From an uncultured Sphingomonadaceae bacterium (GTDB taxonomy: Bacteria; Pseudomonadota; Alphaproteobacteria; Sphingomonadales; Sphingomonadaceae), in NCBI GenBank assembly GCA_937995515.1, contig CALKJZ010000014.1, positions 1 to 64,000 of the forward strand: DNA of 64,000 nt, in the 5' to 3' direction. The translations under genes were made by a program, and so were the position numbers. Within the stretch, counting starts at the first letter, position 1. Each line of letters opens with the position of its first letter. The notes beneath the pieces are model-generated. The model was not told the origin of the DNA. It saw only the letters and a program-made list of their open reading frames with translations, and ran no database searches. Shown here one piece after another: positions 1-7,340 of the stretch.

Positions 1-256
1 TCGCCGCCCTTCGGGTCAACGCGGCCTGATCCAGCATCGCATCGGCCAGAAGCCGCTTGAGCCTGGCGTTCTCGCTCTCAAGCTCTCGCAGGCGCCGGGC
101 CTCGGATACCTCCAGGCCTCCATACTTGGCCTTCCAGTTGCAGATCGTCGCTTCAGACACACCGTGCCGCCGGGCAAGATCAGCGGTCTTCGCGCCCGCT
201 TCTGCCTCCTCCAGCACCCCAATGATCTGCTCTTCTGAAAACCTTGCACGCCTCAT
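1..256 (-). CDS. IS3-family transposase OrfA, 3' part cut by window edge
   Basis: OrfA is the helix-turn-helix subunit of IS3 transposases; it is normally fused to OrfB by -1 frameshifting and binds the terminal repeats. The frame starts at an ATG at base 256 (MRRARFSEEQIIGVLEEAEA), has the helix-turn-helix ADLARRHGVSEATICNWKAK near residues 25-45, and then the leucine-rich coiled coil with RRLRELESENARLKRLLADA. These are the usual OrfA blocks in the usual order. The ORF track shows only shadow frames over this gene. About 85 codons are visible and the protein continues off the window. Its orientation is the same as the disrupted operon to its right. Confidence 0.85.
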   Translation of the reverse strand, partial: MRRARFSEEQIIGVLEEAEAGAKTADLARRHGVSEATICNWKAKYGGLEVSEARRLRELESENARLKRLLADAMLDQAALTRRAA

Positions 257-314
257 CGTCTGTCCTTTCTTAAGGCCAGACCCTAATCGTTCGTGGAGGA
301 AAATCAGGGGGTCA
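1..314 (-). mobile_element. IS3-family (IS407-group-like) insertion sequence, left part outside the window
   Basis: An orfA reading frame starts 58 bases inside an end that begins TGACCCCCTGATTTTC when read on the minus strand, the style of terminal repeat seen in IS407-group elements. The element enters from beyond the left window edge, so orfB and the other terminal repeat are not visible. It terminates the reading frame of the PglZ-like gene at about base 314 and supplies that frame's stop codon. The exact boundary is inferred from the terminal motif and from where the host reading frame stops making sense. Confidence 0.75.
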
Positions 315-536
315 GGTCAAGATGACCGGCCCCTGCCGCTCCTCGGGTGCGTAAGGTCCTAGCAGGTAGAGCTGCGGCAGCGCCTTCATCAGCGCCGGGA
401 GGAGCGGCTTCCAGTGCCCGTCGGCGTCGGTCCACAGCAGCGCTGCCGGCGGCGCCACGCCGTCCGGCGCGCGCAGGCTCGCCGCGAAAGATGCCCTCAG
501 CGCATCGAGCAGGGTTTCGGGCGAGGAACCGGTCAT
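315..536 (-). pseudogene. N-terminal fragment of a PglZ-like (BREX-type) protein truncated by an IS
   Basis: The frame starts at an ATG that overlaps the stop of the zincin gene (ATGA), so the two were translationally coupled. It encodes only about 73 residues before the IS end supplies a stop. The visible part, with LLWTDADGHWKPLLPALM, then LYLLGPYAP and RQGPVI, resembles the conserved start of PglZ-domain proteins of BREX-like phage-defence systems (pattern LWxDxxxxWxPLxPxL, LGxYxP, RxGPxIW). Those proteins usually have 600-900 residues and an alkaline-phosphatase-like fold, so everything catalytic is missing here. The family assignment rests on remembered motifs, not on a search; it could instead be a small unrelated protein. 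Confidence 0.5.
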
Positions 537-1645
537 GGCCGTCTCCCTGGTTTCCGAACCGGTCGGGATCTTGGTGCCGGCAGATGCGATTCCTTTGCAA
601 ACCGTTCAATGAGCCCCGCGGTCTTGGCGATCAGTTCGAGAGAGACCCCCGGCGGAATGGACTCGCCGACGAGGTGAACGGAGACGTAGGACGGGCTCGA
701 TCCGCTGAGGCCGAAGCGTTGGCCGACGATATAAGCGACGGCCTCGGCCTCGACCTCCATCGCGTGATGGCTCAGGTTGGCCCGCGCGGGCCACCAGTTG
801 TCGAAATCGGACCCGAGGTGTCCCAGCAGGATGTGGGCCAATTCGTGCGCGAGGACACCGAAGCGACTGGCATTATCGAGCTCGTCATGCACGACAATCC
901 GCATCTTGCAATCCCCGCTGGCTCGCGCATGGGTGGCGAAGCCCGCGTGGGTGGAAGACAATTCCTTGAAGGTGACGCCGATCTTGTATTTGGCTGCGTT
1001 CGCCACACTGTGCTTGAGCCAGTCTTGCCGGAAGTCACCTGTAAACTTTGCAAACTGCAAGAGATGGTCCGGTACGGGCTCACCAGCCGTCTGATCAAGA
1101 TCGTAGACGAGCATGACCGGATGCATGGGCGCCAGGATCAGCATCGGCCGCGCATCTTCGATAAGATGCCGGTTGAAGCGAGCCCTCCAATCCCGCTCTG
1201 TTGCGTAGAAGCCGCAACTGGGATTCTGCAGTTTGACGAGCATGTTGTTGTACGGCGCGTAATCCCGGAAGCGGCCCATGAACGTGACCATTTCCTGGAA
1301 TGCGGTCGAGGAACGATAGGCCCTGCCTTGTGCGATCAAGGCGTCGATGGTTGACGTGATATCCGGTGGTTCGTTTTCCGTGCCGCGCAAGGCATTGATG
1401 ACCTCGCCGCTTTCGGCGAGAGACCGGCAATAGTCGCGGTCGGCGGTCCGCACGTCGCCACCGCGCGTAAGGAAGGCGAGTGCGGAAGGCAGCTGCCACG
1501 ACGCCTCAGCTCCGATGGCGGCGCGCGCCATGCGCACGAGCTCGAATGGTCCAGGGCGGTGCGCGGTTCGAAAAAGATCGCACAGGAACTGAACGGCCGT
1601 GTCGCTCGCGCTTGTCACGCCGTCGTGCCTAGCGGTTGGGGTCAC
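533..1645 (-). CDS. ArdC/ImmA-like zincin metallopeptidase-domain protein
   Basis: This 370-residue protein has a gluzincin signature, LAHELAHILLGHLG, with a downstream glutamate in EVEAEAVAYIVGQRFGL, as in ImmA/IrrE and ArdC-type zincins. The preceding segment (FRDYAPYNNMLVKLQNPSCGFYA... in pieces) resembles the ArdC N-terminal domain, which in antirestriction proteins binds single-stranded DNA. The start is taken as a GTG at 1645 because it overlaps the stop codon of an upstream reading-frame remnant (GTGA); the ORF track's ATG at 1756 would run through that remnant. Downstream it overlaps the PglZ-like fragment by four bases. Such zincins occur on plasmids, integrative elements and in defence loci. 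It seems intact, but its operon partners on both sides are broken by IS elements. Confidence 0.75.
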   Translation of the reverse strand: MTPTARHDGVTSASDTAVQFLCDLFRTAHRPGPFELVRMARAAIGAEASWQLPSALAFLTRGGDVRTADRDYCRSLAESGEVINALRGTENEPPDITSTIDALIAQGRAYRSSTAFQEMVTFMGRFRDYAPYNNMLVKLQNPSCGFYATERDWRARFNRHLIEDARPMLILAPMHPVMLVYDLDQTAGEPVPDHLLQFAKFTGDFRQDWLKHSVANAAKYKIGVTFKELSSTHAGFATHARASGDCKMRIVVHDELDNASRFGVLAHELAHILLGHLGSDFDNWWPARANLSHHAMEVEAEAVAYIVGQRFGLSGSSPSYVSVHLVGESIPPGVSLELIAKTAGLIERFAKESHLPAPRSRPVRKPGRRP

Positions 1646-1812
1646 GGCCTGCCTCCCGTGTCGGCGGCGTGGCGGTCGCGCGCCGCCTGCTTGAAGGTGC
1701 GGGTGTCGTGCAGGTCGTTCCATCGATTGCCGTCGAACTCCCGGTGACCTGACCACCTGATTTCATCCAGCGGGGATAAGAGCCGGGCGGTTTGTTGCAC
1801 TGCTACCCAACC
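1642..1812 (-). pseudogene. 3' remnant of an unidentified gene upstream of the zincin
   Basis: Reading into the IS from the zincin start, an open frame ends with TGA overlapping the zincin GTG. Its last ~57 codons are protein-like (ending LHDTRTFKQAARDRHAADTGGRP) and differ from the frame given in the ORF track. The upstream part is replaced by the IS at 1814-3011. It may be the C-terminus of the membrane protein whose N-terminus lies at 3012-3333 on the other side of the IS, but no target-site duplication is visible to prove this. I do not recognise the family. Confidence 0.45.
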
Positions 1813-2693
1813 TTGGACCACTTGGGTCTGGAGTTTTCCGCCTTGCTCAGATCCGGTGGGCTGCTTTCACCGGCTGAGTTTGCCAGCATGATCGGGGGGA
1901 TATTCCCGATCGCGCTGTGCGGTCGCTCTTCGTTCTAGTGTCTACGCCACGCCTCCAGCTTTTCGCAAGCATCTTGCATCGACAGGAACCAGTGAGCGTT
2001 CAGGCATTCGCTGCGCAGCTTGCTGTTGAACGCTTCGATAAACGCATTGTCTGTGGGCTTGCCAGGGCGGGAGAAGACCAGGATCACACCGCGCTGGTAA
2101 GCCCACAGATCCATGTCCCGAGAGATGAACTCGCTGCCATTGTCCACCCTGATCGTCTTCGGATAGCCGATCTCCCTGCATGCCCGATCCAGAGCCGCGA
2201 CCACGTCCGCGCCGCGATAGCTGAACCGGGGATCGACCTCTGGCGATAGCCGGGAGTAGGTATCGACCACGGTCAGGATGCGCAGCTTGCGGCCCGTCGC
2301 CAGCTGATCGTGAACAAAGTCCATCGCCCAGACATCGTTCGGTCGGATTGCAAGAGCACGGTCTTCGCGCAGCTTCGTCTTGACCCGCCGCCTAGGCGTC
2401 TTGTTGCGCAGCTGCAGGCCCAGCTCCCTGTAAAGCCGATAGACCTTCGTCATGTTCACGGACCAGCCATCGCGGCGCAGGATGCAATACACCTGCCGGT
2501 AGCCATAGCGGACGGGCGTCTCGCAAATCTCCTTGATGCGCTTGTTCAGGAAGGCCGGATCGATGCGGCGGGACTGGTAATGATAGGTCGAACGATCGAA
2601 GTGCAGTGCGGCACACGCCCTGCGGATCGTAACCTGCCAGTCCTGCCGAACCGCGTCGATAATCTCGCGCTTGCGATCCCGCCTCAGAGCCTT
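1803..2693 (-). pseudogene. IS3-family transposase OrfB (DDE integrase) with premature amber stop
   Basis: OrfB carries the rve-type DDE integrase core. In the frame entered by -1 shift from orfA, codons run KALRRDRKREIID..., then the HTH_21-like segment YGYRQVYCILRR, then the catalytic core with AMDFVHDQL (first Asp), IRVDNGSEF (second Asp) and DNAFIEAFNSKLR (Glu). After WRRH a TAG at 1935-1937 interrupts the conserved ending; reading past it gives NEERPHSAIGNIPPIMLA, the normal C-terminus in which the missing residue is tyrosine (a TAY to TAG change). The post-stop frame ends at 1803, slightly outside the terminal repeat. A substitution is the simplest explanation; a sequencing error cannot be excluded. 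Confidence 0.85.
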
Positions 2694-3011
2694 CGTTTGA
2701 CAACATACTGCAGCATCTCGCGATCCAGCGTCAGGTCCGCAACGATCCTTTTCAGGCGGCTGTTCTCGTCTTCCAGTTCACGCAGCCGCCGCATCTCAGA
2801 TGGCAGCAGCCCCGCACATTTCTTCTTCCAGTTGAAGAAGGTCGCCTGGCTGATCCCTGCCTTGCGGCAGACTTGAGCGACGGGCGTGCCTTCCTCGCCC
2901 TGCCTGATGACGAACGCCTTCTGCGCGTCCGTGAACCTCGATGCCTGCACGCCAAACCTCCTTGGCTAGCCAAGGAAACCCACGGCCGAAAACTCTACCC
3001 ACAAATGGTCA
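1814..3011 (-). mobile_element. IS3-family insertion sequence, about 1.2 kb, probably inactive
   Basis: The element contains orfA and orfB in the usual overlapping arrangement, with imperfect terminal inverted repeats of about 27 bases: TGGACCACTTGGGTCTGG at the 1814 end and TGACCATTTGTGGGTAGA at the 3011 end, both followed inward by GTTTTCSGCC-like sequence. Length and layout match IS3-family members. I see no matching 3-4 bp duplication on the two sides (bases adjoining are ACC/AGT-type and do not agree), which suggests a later rearrangement or a wrongly placed boundary. OrfB carries an in-frame amber codon, so transposition is unlikely unless the stop is read through. Confidence 0.85.
2684..2950 (-). 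CDS. IS3-family transposase OrfA
   Basis: This 88-residue protein is the DNA-binding subunit of the second IS. It begins MQASRFTDAQKAFVIRQGEE, has a helix-turn-helix around PVAQVCRKAGISQATFFNWK (residues 24-43) and a leucine-zipper-like helix MRRLRELEDENSRLKRIVAD before the C-terminus. The frame ends in TGA at 2684 while orfB continues one base back, around the AAACGAAGG stretch, consistent with programmed -1 frameshifting typical of the family. The protein itself appears intact although its OrfB partner is not. Confidence 0.85.
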   Translation of the reverse strand: MQASRFTDAQKAFVIRQGEEGTPVAQVCRKAGISQATFFNWKKKCAGLLPSEMRRLRELEDENSRLKRIVADLTLDREMLQYVVKRRL

Positions 3012-3333
3012 AGTTTTCAGGAGGCAGAGCAAGCCACGGTCGACGCCGGTTCCGAAGCCGCTGCACCTCAACCTGCGCCAATGCCGCGAGGGCGAAAAGC
3101 GTGAACAGGCGAAGGTCGAGCCAGGCAGGTCCGGCTCCCAACACAAGCGCGATACCACCGAACAGGATAAGGAGCAGCAAACCCCAAAAGATCAGGCGGG
3201 GCCAGGTCGCCCGCCACGCGCGTGCGCTGGCATAATGCACCCGCGCTCGCTGGGTCGCGTCCCAACTACCAGCATTCTCCGTCCCCAGCGAACGCCAGAA
3301 GGCCAGGTGCAGTGGAAGTCCGGGCGGCGGCAT
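3012..3333 (-). pseudogene. N-terminal part of an unknown membrane protein, cut by the IS
   Basis: From an ATG at 3333 (an in-frame GTG at 3360 is an alternative) the frame encodes about 107 residues and then runs into the IS terminal repeat, ending at a stop inside the IS. It has a basic stretch followed by two likely transmembrane helices, LIFWGLLLLILFGGIALVLG and LRLFTLFALAALAQV, then an arginine-rich cytosolic segment (QRLRNRRRPW). I do not recognise the family. It may have been the first gene of the operon that continues with the zincin and the PglZ-like fragment; the remnant at 1642-1812 could be its C-terminus. Confidence 0.5.
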
Positions 3334-3522
3334 GCCTTCTAGAATAGTGCCAGATGGCACGCAACCGAAGGGCCGGATTGGCCGCGATTCGACCGCCTTG
3401 CCTCACCCCGACAGGCCTAGAGGACATCGCATCACGAGCCAAACGGTGCCGCAAGCCTGCACTTACATTTCACTTAAGGCGCCGATCGTCCCGGACCACA
3501 ACTTGCTAAGTCGTTGAAAAGA

Positions 3523-3599
3523 TGGCGCACCCGACACGATTCGAACGTGTGACCTTTGCCTTCGGAGGGCAACGCTCTATCCAGCTGAGCTACGGGTGC
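3523..3599 (-). tRNA. tRNA-Arg (anticodon CCG)
   Basis: The minus strand folds as a full cloverleaf: acceptor stem GCACCCG/CGGGTGC, D-arm GCTCAGCTGGATAGAGC, anticodon stem TTGCC/GGCAA with loop CTCCGAA (anticodon CCG, reading CGG), T-arm with GTTCGAATC, discriminator G and an encoded CCA. Length is 77 bases. Its 3' end faces the IS-rich accessory stretch on the left, the typical position for integration of genomic islands, while the core gene ribA lies 104 bases away on its 5' side. Confidence 0.95.
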
Positions 3600-3703
3600 G
3601 TGGCTGCGGCACCTGCGAACCGGTGCCGCAAATGTCAAGGGCGGCCTCGACCGGGCCTCGCTCCTCCGACGGGAGAGGCGCAGGCGCGAGGACCCGCCGG
3701 GGC

Positions 3704-4795
3704 TCAGAGAAGATGGCCCTGCCGGTCGCGCTTGGTGGCGAGATAATGGGCGTTGTGGGGATTGGCGCCGAGCGCGTGCGGCACGCGCTCCACCACCGCG
3801 ATGCCTGCCTCCTCGAGCGCGGCGAGCTTGGCGGGATTGTTGGTCAGCAGGCGAACGCGCGCGACGCCGAGCGCCTTCAGCATGGCGGCGGCGAGCTCGA
3901 GATCGCGCTCGTCCTCCTCGAAGCCGAGGCGCAGGTTGGCCTCGAGCGTATCGAACCCCTGGTCCTGCAGCGCATAGGCCCGCAGCTTGTTCATGAGGCC
4001 GATGCCCCGCCCTTCCTGCTGGAGATAGAGGAGGATTCCGCCCTCGGCGGCGAGGCGGCGGACGGCGCCGCGCAGCTGCGGCCCGCAATCGCACTTGAGA
4101 CTGCCCAGGACGTCGCCTGTCAGACAGGCGCTGTGCAGGCGCACCAGCGGCACGTCTCCTGGCCGCCCGATGCGCAGCGCAAGGTGCTCGGGGCCGCCGT
4201 CGGTCGGGCGGAACGCGACGACGGCCGTCTCCTCGGCGCCCTCCAGCGGCAGCGCCGCGCGGGCGACGATTGCAAGCCGGGGCGCGCGCCTCCAGCGGAG
4301 GATCGCCTCGGCTTCGGCGGCAAGCCGCCCTGGTGCGCCCGCGCCGGCCGGCGCTGCAAAGAGCGCGGGCAGGAGCCCCGCGCGCTTGGCCAGCCGGATG
4401 CCGGCCTCGGCGGCGCGAAGCTCGGCCCCCGGCTGACGGGTGGGGAAGGGCCCCCTCAGCGGTGCGGCAAGGTCGGTTGCTGGATCGGCTGCGGCCATGC
4501 TTGCCACGAGATCGAGCCAGTCCGCCCGGGTGACAAAGACCACGCGCGCGCCGGCCGCTGCGCGCTGGTTCACGATCCTGAGGGTCGCTGCCCGCTCGGG
4601 TGTGAGCAGCAGGTCCGCCCGGCCGGAGGTTTCCAGCGCGGCAAGGCTCGGAGCGGTTGCAAGTTCGGCGGCCAGCACGTCGAGCGCCTCGCCGCCGTCG
4701 CGGATGGTGACGATCTCGCCCCGGCGCAGGTCGTCGGCCGCGCGGGCGAGCGCAAGGTCGGATGCGATGTCGGGGGCCGGGGCGCGAGGGGGCAT
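3704..4795 (-). CDS. ribA: GTP cyclohydrolase II with degenerate N-terminal RibB-like domain
   Basis: RibA opens the imidazole ring of GTP and starts riboflavin synthesis in the cytoplasm. The C-terminal half (about residues 165-363) carries the zinc-binding cysteines in [18 protein letters not shown] and the conserved [17 protein letters not shown]. The first ~160 residues resemble DHBP synthase (RibB) in layout ([22 protein letters not shown]) but lack the acidic metal/substrate motif of active RibB, so the domain is probably not catalytic. The ATG at 4795 follows the xth stop by four bases, so the two genes are co-transcribed. Start and function are well supported; the inactivity of the N-domain is inferred. 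Confidence 0.9.
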   Translation of the reverse strand: MPPRAPAPDIASDLALARAADDLRRGEIVTIRDGGEALDVLAAELATAPSLAALETSGRADLLLTPERAATLRIVNQRAAAGARVVFVTRADWLDLVASMAAADPATDLAAPLRGPFPTRQPGAELRAAEAGIRLAKRAGLLPALFAAPAGAGAPGRLAAEAEAILRWRRAPRLAIVARAALPLEGAEETAVVAFRPTDGGPEHLALRIGRPGDVPLVRLHSACLTGDVLGSLKCDCGPQLRGAVRRLAAEGGILLYLQQEGRGIGLMNKLRAYALQDQGFDTLEANLRLGFEEDERDLELAAAMLKALGVARVRLLTNNPAKLAALEEAGIAVVERVPHALGANPHNAHYLATKRDRQGHLL

Positions 4796-4799
4796 CGGC

Positions 4800-5603
4800 T
4801 CAGAAGCGGAAGGTGGCAAGGATCGGCACATGGTCGGACGGGCGCTGCCAGCCGCGCGCGGCGCGCAGCGTCTCGACCGCGCAGGCCTGGGCGGCGATTG
4901 CCGGCGAGGCCCAGACATGGTCGAGCCGTCGCCCGCGGTCGGAGGCCGCCCAGTCGAGCGCGCGGTAGCTCCACCATGTGTAGAGCGGCTCGGGCGCCGG
5001 CACGAAGCGGCGGCCGAGGTCCACCCAGCCGTGGCTGGCCTGCAGCGCGCCGAGCGTTTCCACCTCGACCGGCGTGTGGCTGACGACATCGAGCAGCGCC
5101 TTGTGGTTCCACACATCCTCGGGCAGGGGCGCGATGTTGAGATCGCCCACAAGGATGGCGGGCTCGGCAAGGGCAGCCGACCATTCGGTCATGCGGGCAA
5201 GGAAATCGAGCTTCTGGCCGAACTTCGGATTGGCCGCGCGATCGGGAATGTCGCCGCCCGCGGGCACATAGACATTGTGCAGCAGCACGCCGTTGGGCAG
5301 GCGCGCTGCGAGGTGCCGGGCCTCGCCATTGGCCTGCCAGTCCATCACCGGCTCGGCAGCCAGCGGCAGGCGGGACGCAATCGCCACGCCGTGGTGCATG
5401 GGCTGGCCATTGAGCAGGATGTGGCCGAAGCCGGCCGCCTCGAGGACCGCCCGGGGAAAGGCGCCGTTGGCGCACTTGGTCTCCTGCAGGCAGAGGATGT
5501 CGACCGCGCGCGCGGCGAGCAGCTCGGCGACGAGATGGGGGCGGGCCCGGATGGAGTTGATGTTCCAGCTGGCGATGGTGAGGTGGCTGTCGGGCGCGCG
5601 CAT
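4800..5603 (-). CDS. xth: Exodeoxyribonuclease III
   Basis: A class II AP endonuclease/3'-exonuclease of base-excision repair, about 267 residues, the same size as E. coli ExoIII. Visible motifs of the endonuclease/exonuclease/phosphatase fold are [10 protein letters not shown] (Asn), LCLQETKC (metal-binding Glu), [16 protein letters not shown] (catalytic Asp/Asn), RRLDHVW and [10 protein letters not shown] (catalytic Asp-His). An ATG nine bases upstream (5612) would add MHA and is equally possible. The stop is four bases before ribA. The lolA–xth–ribA order on one strand is common in sphingomonads. Confidence 0.93.
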   Translation of the reverse strand: MRAPDSHLTIASWNINSIRARPHLVAELLAARAVDILCLQETKCANGAFPRAVLEAAGFGHILLNGQPMHHGVAIASRLPLAAEPVMDWQANGEARHLAARLPNGVLLHNVYVPAGGDIPDRAANPKFGQKLDFLARMTEWSAALAEPAILVGDLNIAPLPEDVWNHKALLDVVSHTPVEVETLGALQASHGWVDLGRRFVPAPEPLYTWWSYRALDWAASDRGRRLDHVWASPAIAAQACAVETLRAARGWQRPSDHVPILATFRF

Positions 5604-5612
5604 GGCGTGCAT

Positions 5613-5916
5613 CTGAGCGGCAGCACCCGGGGATGCAAGCCGCGTGCTGGCCGGGCGAGGTGCACGGGTGCAGGGCGTGGCGCGGTGGGTTCGTGGCGCG
5701 GCGGGAGGGCAGGCGGGTTTGCCGCCCGGAAGGATTTGGCCCCCGCTCCGGGGGCAAGGAGCGGGGGCCGGGGTCATGCGTTCGTCACGCAATCCGGCAG
5801 GAAGGGTCGGGCAACAGGGGGCAAAATCCCGACGGCTTCGCTGCCGATGAAAGCCTATTACGCGCTGGGAGATTGCACAAGCATGAACGGAGGCCCGACA
5901 TCCGGGCCCGGTTCCG
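5613..5916 (-). terminator. Gene-free stretch with two hairpins downstream of lolA
   Basis: These 304 bases contain no convincing gene. Read from lolA, there is a 6-bp hairpin at 5892-5908 (GGCCCG/CGGGCC) and a strong perfect 12-bp stem at 5738-5769 (GGCCCCCGCTCC/GGAGCGGGGGCC, 8-base loop). Neither is followed by a convincing T-run, so termination is suggested by structure and position only. The remaining sequence before xth presumably carries the xth–ribA promoter, but no clear -35/-10 pair stands out. Confidence 0.5.
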
Positions 5917-6573
5917 TCATCGCCCACGGCCGGCCGGGCCGGGCCGCCGGCGCGGATCGTCGAAGCCGAACCGGGTTTTCGACACATCGACGTTCCACTG
6001 CACATTCTCGAGCCGGACCCGGGTGAGGTTGTTCTGGGCATCGACGACCTCCCAGCCGGCGAGCATCAGCCCGCCCGGCGCGCCGGCACGTCGCTCGAGG
6101 AGGAAGGTGATTCGCCCGAACTCGGGCCGCGCCGGGTCCTCTGCCCGGACTGCGATGCGGCCCGGCACCGGCGATTCGGCCTCTGGCAGCACCCGCGCGA
6201 TGCGCGACAGGTCGGCTGCCGGATCGAGCAGCACCCCGAGCGGCGTCGACCGGATCGGCCATTGCGAGACCTGCCGCACGCGGTAGTCGACAAAGCTGAG
6301 CGTGCGGCCATCGGCGACAACGAGGATGGGCGATTGCGGCCCATAGTCGAACCGCGCCTGCCCGGGTCTCCGGATCACCATGCGGCCGGTTGCGGCCTGG
6401 CCGTTTCCGGCCACCTGGGTGAAATCGGCGGTCATGGTGCGGGTTGCGGCAAGCGCGGCCCCGACCTCGGCGAGGGTTGCGCTCCGCGCGGCGGCGGGGG
6501 CCGAGACGGCGACGGCCGTGGCAAGTGCAAGCGCGACAGCGCGGCTGGTTGTGGATGGCATGGCCGCGCTCAT
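5917..6573 (-). CDS. lolA: Outer-membrane lipoprotein carrier protein LolA
   Basis: LolA is the periplasmic chaperone that ferries lipoproteins from LolCDE to LolB at the outer membrane. The 218-residue protein begins with a signal peptide (AVALALATAVAVSAPAAARS), then has the family pattern RTMTADFTQVAGNGQAATGR, FDYGPQSPILVVADGRTL and a C-terminal segment with LTRVRLENVQWN. The ATG at 6573 overlaps the gph stop (ATGA), so the gene is translated with gph. An internal ATG at 6561 is a less likely alternative. Length and motif order are normal for alphaproteobacterial LolA. Confidence 0.88.
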   Translation of the reverse strand: MSAAMPSTTSRAVALALATAVAVSAPAAARSATLAEVGAALAATRTMTADFTQVAGNGQAATGRMVIRRPGQARFDYGPQSPILVVADGRTLSFVDYRVRQVSQWPIRSTPLGVLLDPAADLSRIARVLPEAESPVPGRIAVRAEDPARPEFGRITFLLERRAGAPGGLMLAGWEVVDAQNNLTRVRLENVQWNVDVSKTRFGFDDPRRRPGPAGRGR

Positions 6574-7259
6574 CGGGCCGGGGCGTTGAACCGCCGTTGA
6601 ACCTGCGCGAGGGCCGCCTCGAACTGGTGGAAGCCGTCGATCACGGCATCGGCGCCAAGCGAGTCAACCGGCACCGTCGAATAGCCGTGGCGCACCAGGA
6701 TGAGCGGGATGCCGGCGGCGTCTGCAGTCCTTGCATCGGTGAGGGAATCGCCCGTGAAGACCGACGCCCCGGGGCGGCCGCCGGCGCGTGCGATCGTCTG
6801 CAGGAGGTGCAGGGGATCGGGCTTGCGCACGGGAAGCGTGTCCGCGCCGAGCAGGGCCTGAAACCGCTGTTGCCAGCCGAATGCGGCAAGGAGCGTGCGG
6901 GCCAGGGCTTCGGGCTTGTTGGTGCAGATGGCAAGCCGGCCGCCGGCCAGGGCCAGACGCTCGAGGAGAGCCTCCGCATGGGGAAAGGGCCGGCTGTGGA
7001 CGGCAATGTTGGCGGCATAGAAGGCGAGGAACGGCCCGACCCCGGCTTCGACCAGCGCCTCGTCGGCCGGCCCGCTGGCGCCGAGGCCCCGGCGCAGCAG
7101 CGCGCGCGCCCCTTCGCCCACCATGGCGCGCACCGACTCCGCCGGCACCGGCGGGCGGTCGAGCACGCCGAGCGCGTGGTTGAGCGCAGCGGCAAGGTCG
7201 GCTGCGGTGTCGACCAGTGTGCCATCGAGATCGAACACGAAGGTGATGCCGGCGGCCAT
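6570..7259 (-). CDS. gph: Phosphoglycolate phosphatase (HAD family)
   Basis: A HAD-superfamily hydrolase of 229 residues that removes phosphate from 2-phosphoglycolate. Motif I is FVFDLDGTLVDTAADL at residues 6-21 (nucleophile Asp), motif II is ICTNKPEALA, motif III lysine lies in PVRKPDPLHLL, and motif IV is FTGDSLTDARTADAAG. The cap domain lies between motifs I and II, as in Gph. The start codon ATG at 7259 is 81 bases from the divergent glmU start, so the two genes share a short promoter region. Gph-like HADs have overlapping specificity, so the substrate is inferred from overall similarity. Confidence 0.88.
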   Translation of the reverse strand: MAAGITFVFDLDGTLVDTAADLAAALNHALGVLDRPPVPAESVRAMVGEGARALLRRGLGASGPADEALVEAGVGPFLAFYAANIAVHSRPFPHAEALLERLALAGGRLAICTNKPEALARTLLAAFGWQQRFQALLGADTLPVRKPDPLHLLQTIARAGGRPGASVFTGDSLTDARTADAAGIPLILVRHGYSTVPVDSLGADAVIDGFHQFEAALAQVQRRFNAPAR

Positions 7260-7340
7260 GGCAGGCCTGTGGCCGCTTCGGCACGGGCAGGGCAAGGGGC
7301 TCCTTTTCTCGCGCTGCCGGCTGTGGCAGGGCGCGGGTGG

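Noticed and set aside
57-1354. Plus-strand ORFs over the left accessory region
   Set aside because: They lie antisense to the IS transposase, PglZ-like and zincin frames and have no recognisable motifs.
3360-3522. Possible attachment-site repeat of the tRNA-Arg 3' end
   Set aside because: I found no second copy of the tRNA 3' sequence within the window; the other end of any island would lie outside it.
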